64,000 nt of DNA from CAWGJC01 sp965276665. Its GTDB lineage: Bacteria > Pseudomonadota > Alphaproteobacteria > Acetobacterales > Acetobacteraceae. A model generated the notes under the pieces. That model was not told the origin of the DNA. It ran no database searches and saw only the letters and a program-made list of their open reading frames with translations. Below, piece by piece: positions 35,203 through 44,202 of this stretch; the first letter of the stretch is position 1, and every line of letters begins with the position of its first letter. The position numbers were made by a program, and so were the translations under genes. Location: assembly GCA_965276665.1 (NCBI GenBank), contig OZ255620.1:930001-994000 (forward strand), written 5' to 3'.

Positions 35203-35260
35203 GTGACGGGTTAGGAGGTCGAGAGAGCGTCTCCCGGCCGGCCCGTCGCGGAGAACTCAC
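35203..35260 (+). promoter_or_regulatory. Leader element B, upstream of ParB-like gene
   Basis: Homologous to leader A: GTGACGGG, AGGTCGAGAGAG, CTCCCGGCC, CCCGTCGCGG and then the GTG start at 35261. Conserved blocks keep their order and spacing. It also supplies a weak GGAG-type ribosome site. Confidence 0.6.
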
Positions 35261-37387
35261 GTGGCCCAATCGGTTCAGAAGATAACGCTCAGCGCCTCGC
35301 GCGACATACCCTTCAACAAGCTGCTGCTCAGCGCCTGCAACGTGCGCCGGATCAAGGCGGGCGTGTCGATCGAGCAGCTTGCCGACGACATCGCCCGACG
35401 GACCCTTCTGCAATCCATCACCGTGCGTCCCGTGCTCGACGCCGCCGGCGCCGAGACCGGAATGTACGAGATTCCGGCCGGCGGCCGCCGCTATCGGGCA
35501 CTGGAACTGCTGGTCAAGCAGAAGCGCTTGGCCAAGACCGCGCCCATCCCTTGCGTGATCCGCCTCGACGGCATCGCCGAGGAGGACTCGCTAGCCGAGA
35601 ACGTCCAGCGCGCGCCGCTGCATCCGCTCGACCAGTTCCGGGCGTTTCTCGCGCTCCGCGAGAAGGGCCAGTCAGAGGAGGAGATCGCCGCTGCGTTCTT
35701 CGTCTCGGTGGCGGTGGTAAAGCAGCGACTGCGCCTGGCGTCCGTCTCACCCAAGCTGCTGGACGTCTACGCCGAGGACGGGCTGACGCTCGACCAGCTC
35801 ATGGCGTTCACCGTCAGCGCCGACCATGAGCGGCAGGAGCAGGTGTACGAGCGCCTGAGCCAGTCTTATACCAAGGAAGCCCACGTCATCCGGCGAATGC
35901 TGACCGAGGGTGCCGTGCGCGCGGCCGACAAGCGTGCGCTCTTCGTCGGCACCGACGCCTACGCAGGGGCGGGCGGCGCCGTGATGCGCGACCTGTTCCA
36001 GGGCGACGACGGCGGCTGGCTGCAAGACCCGGCATTGCTCAACCAGCTGGTCGCCGAGAAGCTTCAGCGCGAAGCGGACACCATCGCCGCCGGGGGTTGG
36101 AAGTGGATCGAGGTCGCGCCCGACTTCGCCTACGGCCACCATTTCGGGCTGCGCCAACTCCGGGGCGACACAGTGCCGCTGACCGCCGAGGAGGAAACGA
36201 CGCGGGACGCGCTGCGGGCAGAATACGACCGGCTCGAAGAGGAGTACGGCTACGTCGAGGAGGTGCCCGAGGAAATCGACCAGCGCATGACCGAGATCGA
36301 GACGATGCTCGGCACGCTCGAAAGTCGGCCGGTGGCGTTCGATCCCGAGGAAATCCCGCGCGCCGGTGCGTTCGTCAGCATCGACGGCGCGGGCGCCTTG
36401 AAGGTTGAGCGGGGCTACATCCGGCCGGAGGACGAGCTGCCGGTCGCGGCGGACCCCGAGATCGACGCGGACGACCGGCACACCACCGATGAGCCGGTCT
36501 ACACGGCGGCTTATGATGCGGCGGGCGGCGACGTCGTTCACGGCATGCCGCAGCCTGCCCCAGAGCCTGAGGAGGAAGACGGCATCAAGCCGTTGTCGGA
36601 CCGACTGCTGACCGAGCTGACCGCGCATCGCACCCTGGCCCTACGGCATGCGATCGGCGAGCAGCCCGAGGTGGCGTTCCTGGCCGCGCTGCACGCCCTC
36701 TCCCTGCGCTTGTTCTACGGCTACGGCCTGAACTCCTGCCTTGAGCTCGACGTTAAGAGCGTCACGTTCAACACGCAGGCGCAAGGCCTGAACGACTCGG
36801 CAGTAGCTCGGTCGCTGACCGACCGGCACCAGTTCTGGCTGGCGTCGATGCCCAAGCACCCCGAGGACCTCTGGGCGACGCTGTCCCGGCTGGACGTCCC
36901 GAGCCAGCAGTCCTTGTTCGCGCACTGCGTCGGGCTGAGCGTCAACGGCGTGCACGAGGCCTACAATCGCCGGCCGCAGGCGCTGGCGCATGCCGACGTG
37001 CTGGCGAAAGCCTTGGACCTCGACATGGCGGCGGCGGGCTGGACCCCGACCGTCGACACGTATCTCGGCCGGGTCACCAAGGCGCGCATCCTGCAAGCTG
37101 TGCATGAGACCAGGGGCCAGCACGCGGCCCAGCTGATCGACCATCTCAAGAAGGGCGAAATGGCCGAGAAGGCGGAGGCGCTGCTTGCCGGGTCCGGTTG
37201 GCTGCCGGAGCCGCTGCGCACGCCGGGACGCGCCTTGCAGAACAACGTCGAGGCGGCTGAGACCGACGCGGCAGACGTCCTCGAAGAGACGGCGGCGGAC
37301 GGCGGCGAACCGGCCATGGCCGAGGACGAGGCTGCGGCGGAGGATGAGCCGGTCGCGATCGAAACCCACGCGATCGCGGCCGAGTAA
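35261..37387 (+). CDS. ParB/Spo0J-domain protein (large, ICE/plasmid type)
   Basis: 708 residues from GTG. The ParB nuclease/CTPase-like N-domain is seen in YEIPAGGRRYRALELL and EDSLAENVQRAPLHPLDQFRAF, followed by a helix-turn-helix (SEEEIAAAFFVSVAVVKQRL). The rest contains acidic linkers (EDRHTTDE-like and PAPEPEEEDG) and an alpha-helical C-terminal part. Such long ParB-like proteins accompany DUF932 and Toprim proteins on mobile elements; partition or stabilisation is likely but no parS site was found. Confidence 0.8.
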   Translation: MAQSVQKITLSASRDIPFNKLLLSACNVRRIKAGVSIEQLADDIARRTLLQSITVRPVLDAAGAETGMYEIPAGGRRYRALELLVKQKRLAKTAPIPCVIRLDGIAEEDSLAENVQRAPLHPLDQFRAFLALREKGQSEEEIAAAFFVSVAVVKQRLRLASVSPKLLDVYAEDGLTLDQLMAFTVSADHERQEQVYERLSQSYTKEAHVIRRMLTEGAVRAADKRALFVGTDAYAGAGGAVMRDLFQGDDGGWLQDPALLNQLVAEKLQREADTIAAGGWKWIEVAPDFAYGHHFGLRQLRGDTVPLTAEEETTRDALRAEYDRLEEEYGYVEEVPEEIDQRMTEIETMLGTLESRPVAFDPEEIPRAGAFVSIDGAGALKVERGYIRPEDELPVAADPEIDADDRHTTDEPVYTAAYDAAGGDVVHGMPQPAPEPEEEDGIKPLSDRLLTELTAHRTLALRHAIGEQPEVAFLAALHALSLRLFYGYGLNSCLELDVKSVTFNTQAQGLNDSAVARSLTDRHQFWLASMPKHPEDLWATLSRLDVPSQQSLFAHCVGLSVNGVHEAYNRRPQALAHADVLAKALDLDMAAAGWTPTVDTYLGRVTKARILQAVHETRGQHAAQLIDHLKKGEMAEKAEALLAGSGWLPEPLRTPGRALQNNVEAAETDAADVLEETAADGGEPAMAEDEAAAEDEPVAIETHAIAAE

Positions 37388-37408
37388 CTCACCCACTGCT
37401 GCAACCCG

Positions 37409-37440
37409 GGGGCTCGCCAGCAACGGCGGGCCCCTTTTCT
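37409..37440 (+). terminator. Intrinsic terminator between ParB-like and Toprim genes
   Basis: GGGGCTCGCC (37409-37418) pairs with GGCGGGCCCC (37425-37434, one G-U pair) around a six-base loop, followed by TTTTCT. The stop codon of the upstream gene is 22 bases before it. It may partly insulate the next gene, whose start is only 15 bases further on. Confidence 0.75.
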
Positions 37441-37455
37441 TGTCTGGAGGCCACG

Positions 37456-38511
37456 ATGCCGAACACGGCGTCCGAGCTGGCGCGCCGTCTCGCCGCGAAC
37501 GCGGAGGCGGTCTGCCGCCATTACCTGTCCAACGGATACCGGCAAGGCCGCTACTGGCTCGTCGGCGACGTCGGCAACACGCCAGGCAGCAGCCTATACG
37601 TTCGCCTGCACGGCCCCGAAGCGGGCCGCGGCGCTTCTGGCAAGTGGACCGACGCCGCGACCGGCGAACACGGCGATCTTCTCGACCTGATTGCCGCCAA
37701 CCGGAGGATCGACACAACGCGCGACGTGCTGGACGAGGCGAGACGATTCTTGAGCCTACCGATCCCTGAGGCATCGCCGATACAATCAATAGCACCGGCC
37801 GGATCGCCCGAGGCGGCACGGCGGCTGTTCGCGGCATCCAAGCCGATCCTTGGCACGATTGCGGAAACGTATCTGCGCGAACGCGGCATTAAGGCTTTGT
37901 GGGATTACACGGCGCTGCGCTTCCACCCGCGCTGCTACTACCGCCAGGATGGCGAACCCCCGGCTGGAGCGCGTTCAGACTGGCCGGCGCTCGTGGCAGC
38001 TATCACCGACCTCGACGGCACGATGACCGGGGCACACCGCACCTGGCTCGATCTCTCCGGCCGCACGAAGGCGCCCGTCGAAACGCCGCGACGCGCGATG
38101 GGTCATCTACTCGGCAACGCGGTGCGGTTTGGGACGGCGCTCGACGTCATGGCGGCTGGTGAGGGCATCGAAACGATGCTGTCGTTGCGTAGCGTCATAC
38201 CCACCCTGCCCATGGTCGCCGCCCTCTCGGCCAACCACCTCGCCGCCTTGATGCTGCCACCGGCACTGCGCCGGCTCTACATCGCGCGCGACAACGACCC
38301 GGCCGGACATCGGGCGGTGGAAGTACTGGCCGAACGGGCGCAGGGCGACGGGATCGAGGCGCTGGTGGTGGCGCCGACGCTGGGCGACTTCAACGACGAA
38401 TTGCGGCAACTCGGTTCTGACGCACTGCGGGCCGCACTTCGGGTGCAACTCGTCCCCGAGGATGTGGACCGGTTCCGGCGATCGCCGGCGCCCCGCGATC
38501 GGACCCAGTGA
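37456..38511 (+). CDS. Toprim domain protein (DUF7146, primase-like)
   Basis: 351 residues, GGAGG before the ATG. The N-terminal part (GSLYVRLHG, GKWTDAATGEHGDLLDLIA) looks like a CHC2-type zinc-finger/primase N-domain without all cysteines. The Toprim fold follows: AAGEGIETMLSL with the catalytic Glu (about 235) and YIARDNDPAGHRA with the DxD acids (about 276). It is a common ICE and plasmid protein, probably involved in primer synthesis or DNA processing. Confidence 0.8.
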   Translation: MPNTASELARRLAANAEAVCRHYLSNGYRQGRYWLVGDVGNTPGSSLYVRLHGPEAGRGASGKWTDAATGEHGDLLDLIAANRRIDTTRDVLDEARRFLSLPIPEASPIQSIAPAGSPEAARRLFAASKPILGTIAETYLRERGIKALWDYTALRFHPRCYYRQDGEPPAGARSDWPALVAAITDLDGTMTGAHRTWLDLSGRTKAPVETPRRAMGHLLGNAVRFGTALDVMAAGEGIETMLSLRSVIPTLPMVAALSANHLAALMLPPALRRLYIARDNDPAGHRAVEVLAERAQGDGIEALVVAPTLGDFNDELRQLGSDALRAALRVQLVPEDVDRFRRSPAPRDRTQ

Positions 38512-38641
38512 ACGTGGCGGCGGCGCAAGGATCGGGGGTGGTGCAATCAGTGTGTGCCTGTCCGGCCGGGAGAGCCGCGCCCACGACCTTCTGAGAGGGC
38601 GATCGGACCGGAAGCGGCCCGGGCCGGCAACGGCTGAGGCC

Positions 38642-38720
38642 GGCTATTTTCCGCTGCCGCAAGCGGCTTTGCATCGCGAAGCAAAATAGCCGTCCCACGC
38701 CGTCCTCCGCTGCGCTGCGG
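38642..38720. repeat. Branched-hairpin repeat, copy 1
   Basis: Outer arms GGCTATTTT (38642-38650) and AAAATAGCC (38683-38691) enclose two small hairpins (CCGCT/AGCGG, GCTT/AAGC). The block continues with CCTCCGCTGCGCTGCGG to about 38720. A near-identical copy is at 41480. It lies 100 bases upstream of the DUF2493 gene. The rest of 38512-38821 has no gene. Confidence 0.75.
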
Positions 38721-38821
38721 CCGCTCGGGCAAGCGCCCGGCGGTGCAGGCCCGGTCCGCCCCCGGTCTTTGACGCCTACGAAGGCCGCGATGGGCGCGGA
38801 CCGAAGCAAAGGCAGACAACG

Positions 38822-39760
38822 ATGACCGACCACCTCAACCCCGATAACGAGCCCCACCACGCCGAATCCTCGACGGCCTCGCTCCTAACCGAACTCCAGC
38901 TCTACGGCCACCGCCCCTTCCAGGACGAACCTGACGCCAGGCCGCTGCCCGAGGAACGCACCGTCCGCACCGCACTGGCCGACATCTTCGACGCCCTCGT
39001 CTCCACCTTCACCGACACGCGCCTCGAACCCGACCTCGAAGACTTGCTCTGGTCCACCGTCAACCTGTTCCACCGTGCCGCCGACCGAGTCGAACGCGAG
39101 CTCGACGCGAACGAGCAGGCGCAACGTCGGAGCCAAAAGGACCAGGACGGCTCGGAAATCCGTTCGGTCGAGCTGGAGCGGCTGCTGGCCGAAGGGCTGA
39201 CGCTGATCGAGCGACGCAACGCCTTCGAAATCATGCGCGACCAAGCCGCCGACCTGTTCGAGACGCACACCGGAACCGCATGGCGACCGCGCGCCGGGTC
39301 GAAGGTGAACCACCGCGCGCTGACAGCGGCGGTGATCGACAGCCGCGACTTTCTGGCGGCCAAGCGCCGGGCCGAGACCGAGATCATGGTCCCGCCGGGT
39401 CCGAAGGTGGCCTTCACGGGCGGCTACGAGTGCAACGACCATCAGGCGATCTGGGCGGCGCTCGACCGCGTGCACGCCAAGCATCCCGGGATGGTGTTGC
39501 TGCACGGGGGATCGCCGAAGGGCGCCGAGCGCATCGCGGCCTGCTGGGCCGACAGTCGCAGGGTTCCGCAGGTCGCGTTCAAACCCGACTTCACCCGGCA
39601 CAAGAACGCTGCTCCGTTCAAGCGCAATGACCAGCTGCTGGACGTGCTGCCGATCGGCGTCGTGGTGTTCCCGGGCTCCGGCATTTCCGACAACCTAGCC
39701 GACAAGGCCCGCAAGCTCGGGATCCCGCTTCTCGACTACCGCAAGGGAGGCGGGGCGTAA
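38822..39760 (+). CDS. DUF2493 (YspA/SLOG-like) domain protein
   Basis: 312 residues. The N-terminal 190 residues are helical and charged. The C-terminal domain has KVAFTGGYECNDHQAIWAAL, VLLHGGSPKGAERIAACWA and VVFPGSGISDNLADKARKLG, the Rossmannoid SLOG features of DUF2493 that bind nucleotides or their derivatives. A stock gene of alphaproteobacterial plasmids and ICEs; biochemical role unknown. Confidence 0.85.
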   Translation: MTDHLNPDNEPHHAESSTASLLTELQLYGHRPFQDEPDARPLPEERTVRTALADIFDALVSTFTDTRLEPDLEDLLWSTVNLFHRAADRVERELDANEQAQRRSQKDQDGSEIRSVELERLLAEGLTLIERRNAFEIMRDQAADLFETHTGTAWRPRAGSKVNHRALTAAVIDSRDFLAAKRRAETEIMVPPGPKVAFTGGYECNDHQAIWAALDRVHAKHPGMVLLHGGSPKGAERIAACWADSRRVPQVAFKPDFTRHKNAAPFKRNDQLLDVLPIGVVVFPGSGISDNLADKARKLGIPLLDYRKGGGA

Positions 39761-39923
39761 GCCCCCTCCGGGCTGCCGCCAACCCGGAAATCCGCAAAGG
39801 CGGCTCCGCAGGGAGTCGCTTCTCCGGCACCACGTGTTGCTCGCGGCGCACCGCGACTCACGCCATTGCGCCGGGACACGGAAGGCAAATTACGGCAAGA
39901 TTGAAGACGAGGAGGATCGTGTC

Positions 39924-40355
39924 ATGGTGCTCGGTGTGGTCTTCAGCCTGCTCGGCATCGGCATGCTCGTGGCACTCATGTTCAACATGGCCATTCTCGC
40001 GCTGCCCTTGTTCGTCGCGGTCGCCGCCGGCCGGTTTGCGTACGACACCGGCGCGGGCGCGCTGGGCGCAATCGCCGTCGGACTCGTGGCAGGCGCTGCC
40101 GCACTCAGCGTCTGCCAGGTTGTCTTGGTGATGACGCGCTCGACGATCGTCCGTCTGGCCGTCGCGCTGGCCTTCACGGCGCCAGCGGCCTTCGCCGGCT
40201 ACCATCTCGTGTTCGGCCTCTCGCACATCGGCGGCGCACACGGCGTTTGGCAGCAGATCTTCGCCGCCATCGGCTCGGTCGCCGTCGGCGTGGCAGCGCT
40301 GATGCGGCTTGCAACGCCGATCATCCCGCCGGCATCGCCGACCCGCACGGCGTGA
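39924..40355 (+). CDS. Small integral membrane protein
   Basis: 143 residues from the ATG at 39924 (GGAGG upstream). Four hydrophobic helices: VLGVVFSLLGIGMLVALMF, an alanine-rich second helix, IVRLAVALAFTAPAAFAGYH and a last one near residues 105-130. No family recognised. It often sits between DUF2493 and SRAP or DUF736 genes in related elements, from memory. Confidence 0.65.
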   Translation: MVLGVVFSLLGIGMLVALMFNMAILALPLFVAVAAGRFAYDTGAGALGAIAVGLVAGAAALSVCQVVLVMTRSTIVRLAVALAFTAPAAFAGYHLVFGLSHIGGAHGVWQQIFAAIGSVAVGVAALMRLATPIIPPASPTRTA

Positions 40356-40361
40356 GCCGGA

Positions 40362-40940
40362 ATGTGCAACGACTACGGCAACCGGGTCGCCTACAGCACC
40401 TACGTCGAAAAGTTCAGCCACCTCCGCCTACCGCTGATCCTGCCCACCGCGCCACCGAACCTGGAGCCGCGTGACGACATCTGACCGACCGAAGTTGCGC
40501 CCATCGTTCGACGCCATGGCGAGGATGTCCAACTGGCGCAGCTACGGTGGGGCTTTCTGCCGGGACGGGCGAAGGCACCGCCGGTGATCAACTTCAGATC
40601 CGAAGGCCGGCGTTTCTCAAGCGGACGATGCCTTGTACCAGCGTCGCACTTCTTCGAGTTCACCGGCACGAAATCGCCTAAATCGAAGTGGCGGTTCACC
40701 AAAGCGGGGGAGGACTGGTTCTGCTTCGCCGGGTTATGGCGGCCCGCACAGGGCAAAGTGCCAGAGAGCTTCACACTACTCACCACCGAACCCGGTCCGG
40801 ATATCGCGCCAATACACAACCGCTAGTTCGTGGTTTTGGAACGCACTGACTGGAAGGCATGGCTGGACTTGACCCGACCGGAAAGCGAACTGCTGCGACC
40901 ATTGCCGCAGGGCAGCCTGATGGTTAAACAAGTACGCTGA
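40362..40940 (+). pseudogene. SRAP (YedK/HMCES-like) gene with two stop codons
   Basis: One continuous frame of 193 codons: MCNDYGNRV (with catalytic Cys2), NLEPRDDI-stop-PTEVAPIVR, RWGFLPG, INFRSEG, RCLVPASHFFEF, IHNR-stop-FVVLERTDWKAWLDL, ending at 40940. Family members have Arg and usually Gln at the two stops, so both fit C-to-T changes (CGA to TGA, CAG to TAG). SRAP proteins crosslink abasic sites in single-stranded DNA. This copy should be inactive. Confidence 0.8.
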
Positions 40941-41479
40941 CAAGAGGGTTTGGCGTCTCCCTTCGGGCCAGGCTCGTCGGCTGCGCTCGAATCGGCATTG
41001 CCGCTTCGCCCCTTCGGGCTTGATCCCTGACGCAAGTGGATGGGCTTGCGCGAACGCCCGGCGTCATCTGGAACGAGGCGTAGCGGTTCCGGTCTGTTAT
41101 CGTTGCGGCGGGACCAGATCATGGTGTGTGTGCTGACCTACCCTCGATCATGGTTGCACGGTGGCTCTTAGCTCTGAGCACCAGCCACTGGAATGAAGTT
41201 GCGGCTATTGCGAGAGGCCTTGTCGTCGCCATCGTTCCACAATACTGGGCGAGTCCCAGCTGTCGGCCTGTCTCTGCTGTTAGCCGGCACCGCCGTTCGT
41301 GCGCGGCAACCGGTCTTTGCCCGACGGGATCGCTCGTCGCCTTGTTCATGCACACCGTGCGCCGCCACGTGTCGCCTCAGGGCTGTCCGGGTCTGGTGCG
41401 CTCCACGCTGCCTCGGATGGCCTGATCTGGCCGAAGGACGGCTGCGCCTCGATCGCCTATGCCGCAACGGCGGCCGCCA
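40941..41479. other. Non-coding stretch with an inverted DUF736 fragment
   Basis: No convincing gene in 540 bases. On the minus strand at 41125-41090 the bases encode HTMIWSRRNDN, the C-terminal end of a DUF736 protein in inverted orientation relative to the intact gene at 41654. The rest shows stops in all frames or unfamiliar short frames. Confidence 0.5.
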
Positions 41480-41558
41480 GCTATTTTCCGCCGCCGCAAG
41501 CGGCTTTGCATCGCGAAGCAAAATAGCCGTCGCCCGCCATCCTCCGCTGCGCTGCGGC
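41480..41558. repeat. Branched-hairpin repeat, copy 2
   Basis: GCTATTTT (41480-41487) and AAAATAGC (41520-41527) arms with the same 48-base length and almost the same interior as copy 1 (38643-38690). It is again followed by a CCTCCGCTGCGCTGCGG block and lies about 100 bases upstream of a DUF gene (DUF736). Confidence 0.75.
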
Positions 41559-41653
41559 TCGTAAGCGCGAGTGCGTCGTCGATCGCCTCCGGCCGGACGA
41601 TCGCCATCGAGGCCGCGATGGGCGCGACCCGATGAACAGCAGGAGAAAACACC

Positions 41654-41959
41654 ATGGCGACCATCGGCACCTTCACCAAGACGGGCGAGAGCTTCACCGG
41701 CGCGGTCAAGACCCTCAGCATCAACGCCAAGACGACGATCAAGCCGGCCGACAAGACCAGCGACAAGGCTCCCGACTACCGCGTCTTCGCCGGCTCCGTG
41801 GAATTCGGCGCCGCCTGGAAGAAGACCTCCGGCGAGGGCCGCGACTACCTCTCGGTCAAGCTGGACGATCCGAGCTTCCCCGCCCCGATCTACGCCACAC
41901 TCGTCGAGGGCGAGGACGACACACACACCATGATCTGGTCCCGCCGCAACGGCGACTGA
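41654..41959 (+). CDS. DUF736 family protein
   Basis: 101 residues: MATIGTFTKTGESFTGAVKT at the start and THTMIWSRRNGD at the end, both standard for DUF736. It is a small beta-rich protein found almost only on alphaproteobacterial plasmids and ICEs; function unknown. AGGAG is six bases upstream of the ATG. A terminator hairpin follows. Confidence 0.9.
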   Translation: MATIGTFTKTGESFTGAVKTLSINAKTTIKPADKTSDKAPDYRVFAGSVEFGAAWKKTSGEGRDYLSVKLDDPSFPAPIYATLVEGEDDTHTMIWSRRNGD

Positions 41960-41969
41960 TCGGCACCGC

Positions 41970-42006
41970 AGCGCCCCGCGTCACACGACGCGGGGCGCTT
42001 TGGTCT
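41970..42006 (+). terminator. Intrinsic terminator after DUF736
   Basis: Perfect 13-bp arms: AGCGCCCCGCGTC (41970-41982) and GACGCGGGGCGCT (41987-41999), four-base loop ACAC, then TTGGTCTT. Eleven bases after the DUF736 stop. Confidence 0.85.
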
Positions 42007-42507
42007 TCAATTATCTACACGTTATGTTCGAAGCTCCCTCAGGTCGGCTGCAGCACGATCGCCGGGATCGCTATCACTCGGTGGCGGCTTGTTCTCGGCC
42101 ACCAATGATGAAAGACGGTTCGGAATTAGGCGGCTGCCGCCAGAGGCCTCGGCCAAACGAAGGGCGTTCGCTCTTGCATTCCCAGCAGCACAACGCCCAG
42201 CATCGCGGGCACACGGCTTGAGGCCGCGCTGCGCCGCTCGTGCCCATAGAACCCAAGATCCCCTCGGATTGGATTACCGAGGTGCAGGCGCTTGACAGAT
42301 TGATACACCTTTTACTTGCAATTCGAGAAACGGCCTCCGGTGATGAGGCCTGACTGGTATGTCGCGAGGCGTCTCATTCGCAAAGACACCGAAGCCCAAA
42401 AGGTTACCCATGCTCCAGTTTAGCGACGGGGATGAAGCCTTTCTGGCGGGGGGGGGGAATAGCTTTCCACCCGTATATTGATAGTGAGCTGACAGGCAAG
42501 GCGGCGA
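42007..42507. other. Junction region without a recognisable gene
   Basis: About 500 bases of lower GC between the DUF736 terminator and the sigma-factor gene. It contains a run of ten G (42448-42457). Short frames on both strands match no family. It probably marks the border where the efflux cargo was inserted. Confidence 0.45.
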
Positions 42508-43167
42508 ATGCGGTTGCAGGTAATCGAGCCTCGGGACTGGTGGCCAGCGTGGTTGGGTGTGACATTCTGTTCTATAGGACAGAGCGCTCCCGCTCGGGGA
42601 AATCGACGATCCTACGACACTGCGCCCGATGAAGACTTGGTCCTGTGGTCGGCGAGCGATGACAAGCGAGCGTTCGACATTCTAATCAGCCGACATGGAC
42701 CGCTCGCGTTGCGGGTAGCGTCCCGTCTGGTCGCAAACACGTCCGTCGCCGAGGACCTTGTGCAGGATGCCTTGCTGCGTGCCTGGTCGCAAGCTCATCG
42801 CTTCGACTCTAGCCGGGGAAGCTTTAAGACGTGGCTTTCTCGCATCGTGGTGAACCTCTGCATTGACCACCTCCGGCGACGACACCCAGAGCCGCTGCCG
42901 GATGCGTTTGATCCACCTGATCCTTCGGCCAATGCGGAGCAGTCAATGCAGAACATGGACAATTCCAGGATGCTCATTGCGGCAATGCAGGCGCTGCCAT
43001 CCCAACAACGAGCTGCGCTCATTATGGTTTATCAGGAAGACATGTCCGGCCTTCAGGCTGCACAAGTGCTGGGCGTCTCGGTAAAGGCGATCGAGCGACT
43101 GTTGTTCCGAGCCCGTGCCAGCCTCCGCACCCGATTAGATGCGGCGCATCTCGGGAGCGTCTCCTAG
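42508..43167 (+). CDS. ECF-type RNA polymerase sigma factor
   Basis: 219 residues as listed. Sigma-2 region: FDILISRHGPLALRVASRLV, SVAEDLVQDALLRAW, SFKTWLSRIVVNLCID; sigma-4 region: ALPSQQRAALIMVYQEDMSG and VSVKAIERLLFRARASLR. The first 35 residues are not sigma-like, so the true start may be later (GTG near 42557). It is followed by an anti-sigma-like gene and a periplasmic sensor, and then by the RND efflux genes it probably controls. Confidence 0.85.
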   Translation: MRLQVIEPRDWWPAWLGVTFCSIGQSAPARGNRRSYDTAPDEDLVLWSASDDKRAFDILISRHGPLALRVASRLVANTSVAEDLVQDALLRAWSQAHRFDSSRGSFKTWLSRIVVNLCIDHLRRRHPEPLPDAFDPPDPSANAEQSMQNMDNSRMLIAAMQALPSQQRAALIMVYQEDMSGLQAAQVLGVSVKAIERLLFRARASLRTRLDAAHLGSVS

Positions 43168-43169
43168 CC

Positions 43170-43652
43170 ATGCTGTCACACAGGCGCCTTTTCTCGCTCA
43201 TCGACACCTATGGAGCCGACCCGCGGCGTTGGCCGGAGTCCAAGCGGCCTCATGCCGAGAAGCTTCTTTGCGGCTCCGAACCAGCGCGCGCGTATCTCGA
43301 AGCCGCTCGATTACTCGACGCTTCGATTCGAGATGCCTCCAGGATGGCCGATACTCACCTGTGGGGCCCGGGAGACCAGGAGGCTGCCCTCGCCAGGGTG
43401 AGGGCGCTTGTCGGATCTTCCATTTTGACTCAGAACCTCCCGCTGAACAGAACGGCCTTTTTACCGCCGTTCCTTTCGCCGGGACGGTTCGCCGTGCTCA
43501 CGCTGCGGGGCAGAGGTCTCGGTCTAGCTGTCGGATGCAGCTTGGCAATTGCCGTCGGATTTTTTGTCGGTTCAACGCAGGTGGCGGTTCCTATGTCTCA
43601 GAACGTCATTGCGATCTTTCAGCCCGCTCTGCTGCAAGTGGTGACGGATTGA
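43170..43652 (+). CDS. Anti-sigma-factor-like membrane protein
   Basis: 160 residues, beginning two bases after the sigma-factor stop. The N-terminal part (LFSLIDTYGADPRRWPESKR) is a cytoplasmic helical segment of a kind common in small anti-sigma factors of alphaproteobacteria. There is one membrane helix (LGLAVGCSLAIAVGFFVGS, about 124-142) and a short periplasmic end. Inferred to hold the sigma factor at the membrane. Confidence 0.65.
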   Translation: MLSHRRLFSLIDTYGADPRRWPESKRPHAEKLLCGSEPARAYLEAARLLDASIRDASRMADTHLWGPGDQEAALARVRALVGSSILTQNLPLNRTAFLPPFLSPGRFAVLTLRGRGLGLAVGCSLAIAVGFFVGSTQVAVPMSQNVIAIFQPALLQVVTD

Positions 43653-44143
43653 TGGCTTTAACCCGAGTAAGCACGGTTGAGGCTGGCAGATTGCGTCGAA
43701 CCGCGCTCGCGGTTTCGATCATCCTGAATCTATTTTTCGTCGCCGTGATCGGAGGGTATCTCCTTCGGCCCAGCTTCATCGCACGGCAAACCGAGGGCCC
43801 GATGAGCCGTGCCGTCTCCCTCGTTGAAAGTCAGCTCGACTCCGCCGACGCCGCTGCATTCGAGGCGGTCGTGCAACGTGACAAATCGCGTAACGCCGAG
43901 GCAGAGCGGGCACTGGTTGCGTCCCGCGACGCGCTTGAGACCGGCTTGGCCTCCGAGCCGTTTGATCCGGCGAGGGCGAAGGTCGCGGTCGCAAACACGC
44001 GCGAAGCGCTCGATCGCTTTATCGACAGCTTCAGCGCAACGGTGATCGACGCGCTAGGCCGCCTGTCCCCCGCAGGCCGCAAGAAGCTGGTCGAGCTTCG
44101 CCGCGAACGTCTCGACGCGTTCGATCCATTGAAATCTCCTTGA
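43652..44143 (+). CDS. Periplasmic metal-sensor-like protein (CnrX/RcnB-CpxP class)
   Basis: 163 residues, ATG overlapping the upstream stop (TGATG). One N-terminal membrane helix (TALAVSIILNLFFVAVIGGY) and a long helical periplasmic part (AEAERALVASRDALETGLAS, ALDRFIDSFSATVIDALGRL, SPAGRKKLVELRRERL) typical of the heavy-metal resistance/Spy-like family. In Cupriavidus CnrX such a protein senses metal and releases the sigma factor. The signal here is unknown. Confidence 0.7.
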   Translation: MALTRVSTVEAGRLRRTALAVSIILNLFFVAVIGGYLLRPSFIARQTEGPMSRAVSLVESQLDSADAAAFEAVVQRDKSRNAEAERALVASRDALETGLASEPFDPARAKVAVANTREALDRFIDSFSATVIDALGRLSPAGRKKLVELRRERLDAFDPLKSP

Positions 44144-44202
44144 TCGACCCCGGACCGTCACCCCGTCCGACCCTGTAGCCAAATCCAAAACCGGAGCTAA
44201 CG

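Noticed and set aside
42448..42457. Run of ten G as a phase-variation tract
   Set aside because: It is not inside or directly before a supported gene start; it may even be an assembly artefact.
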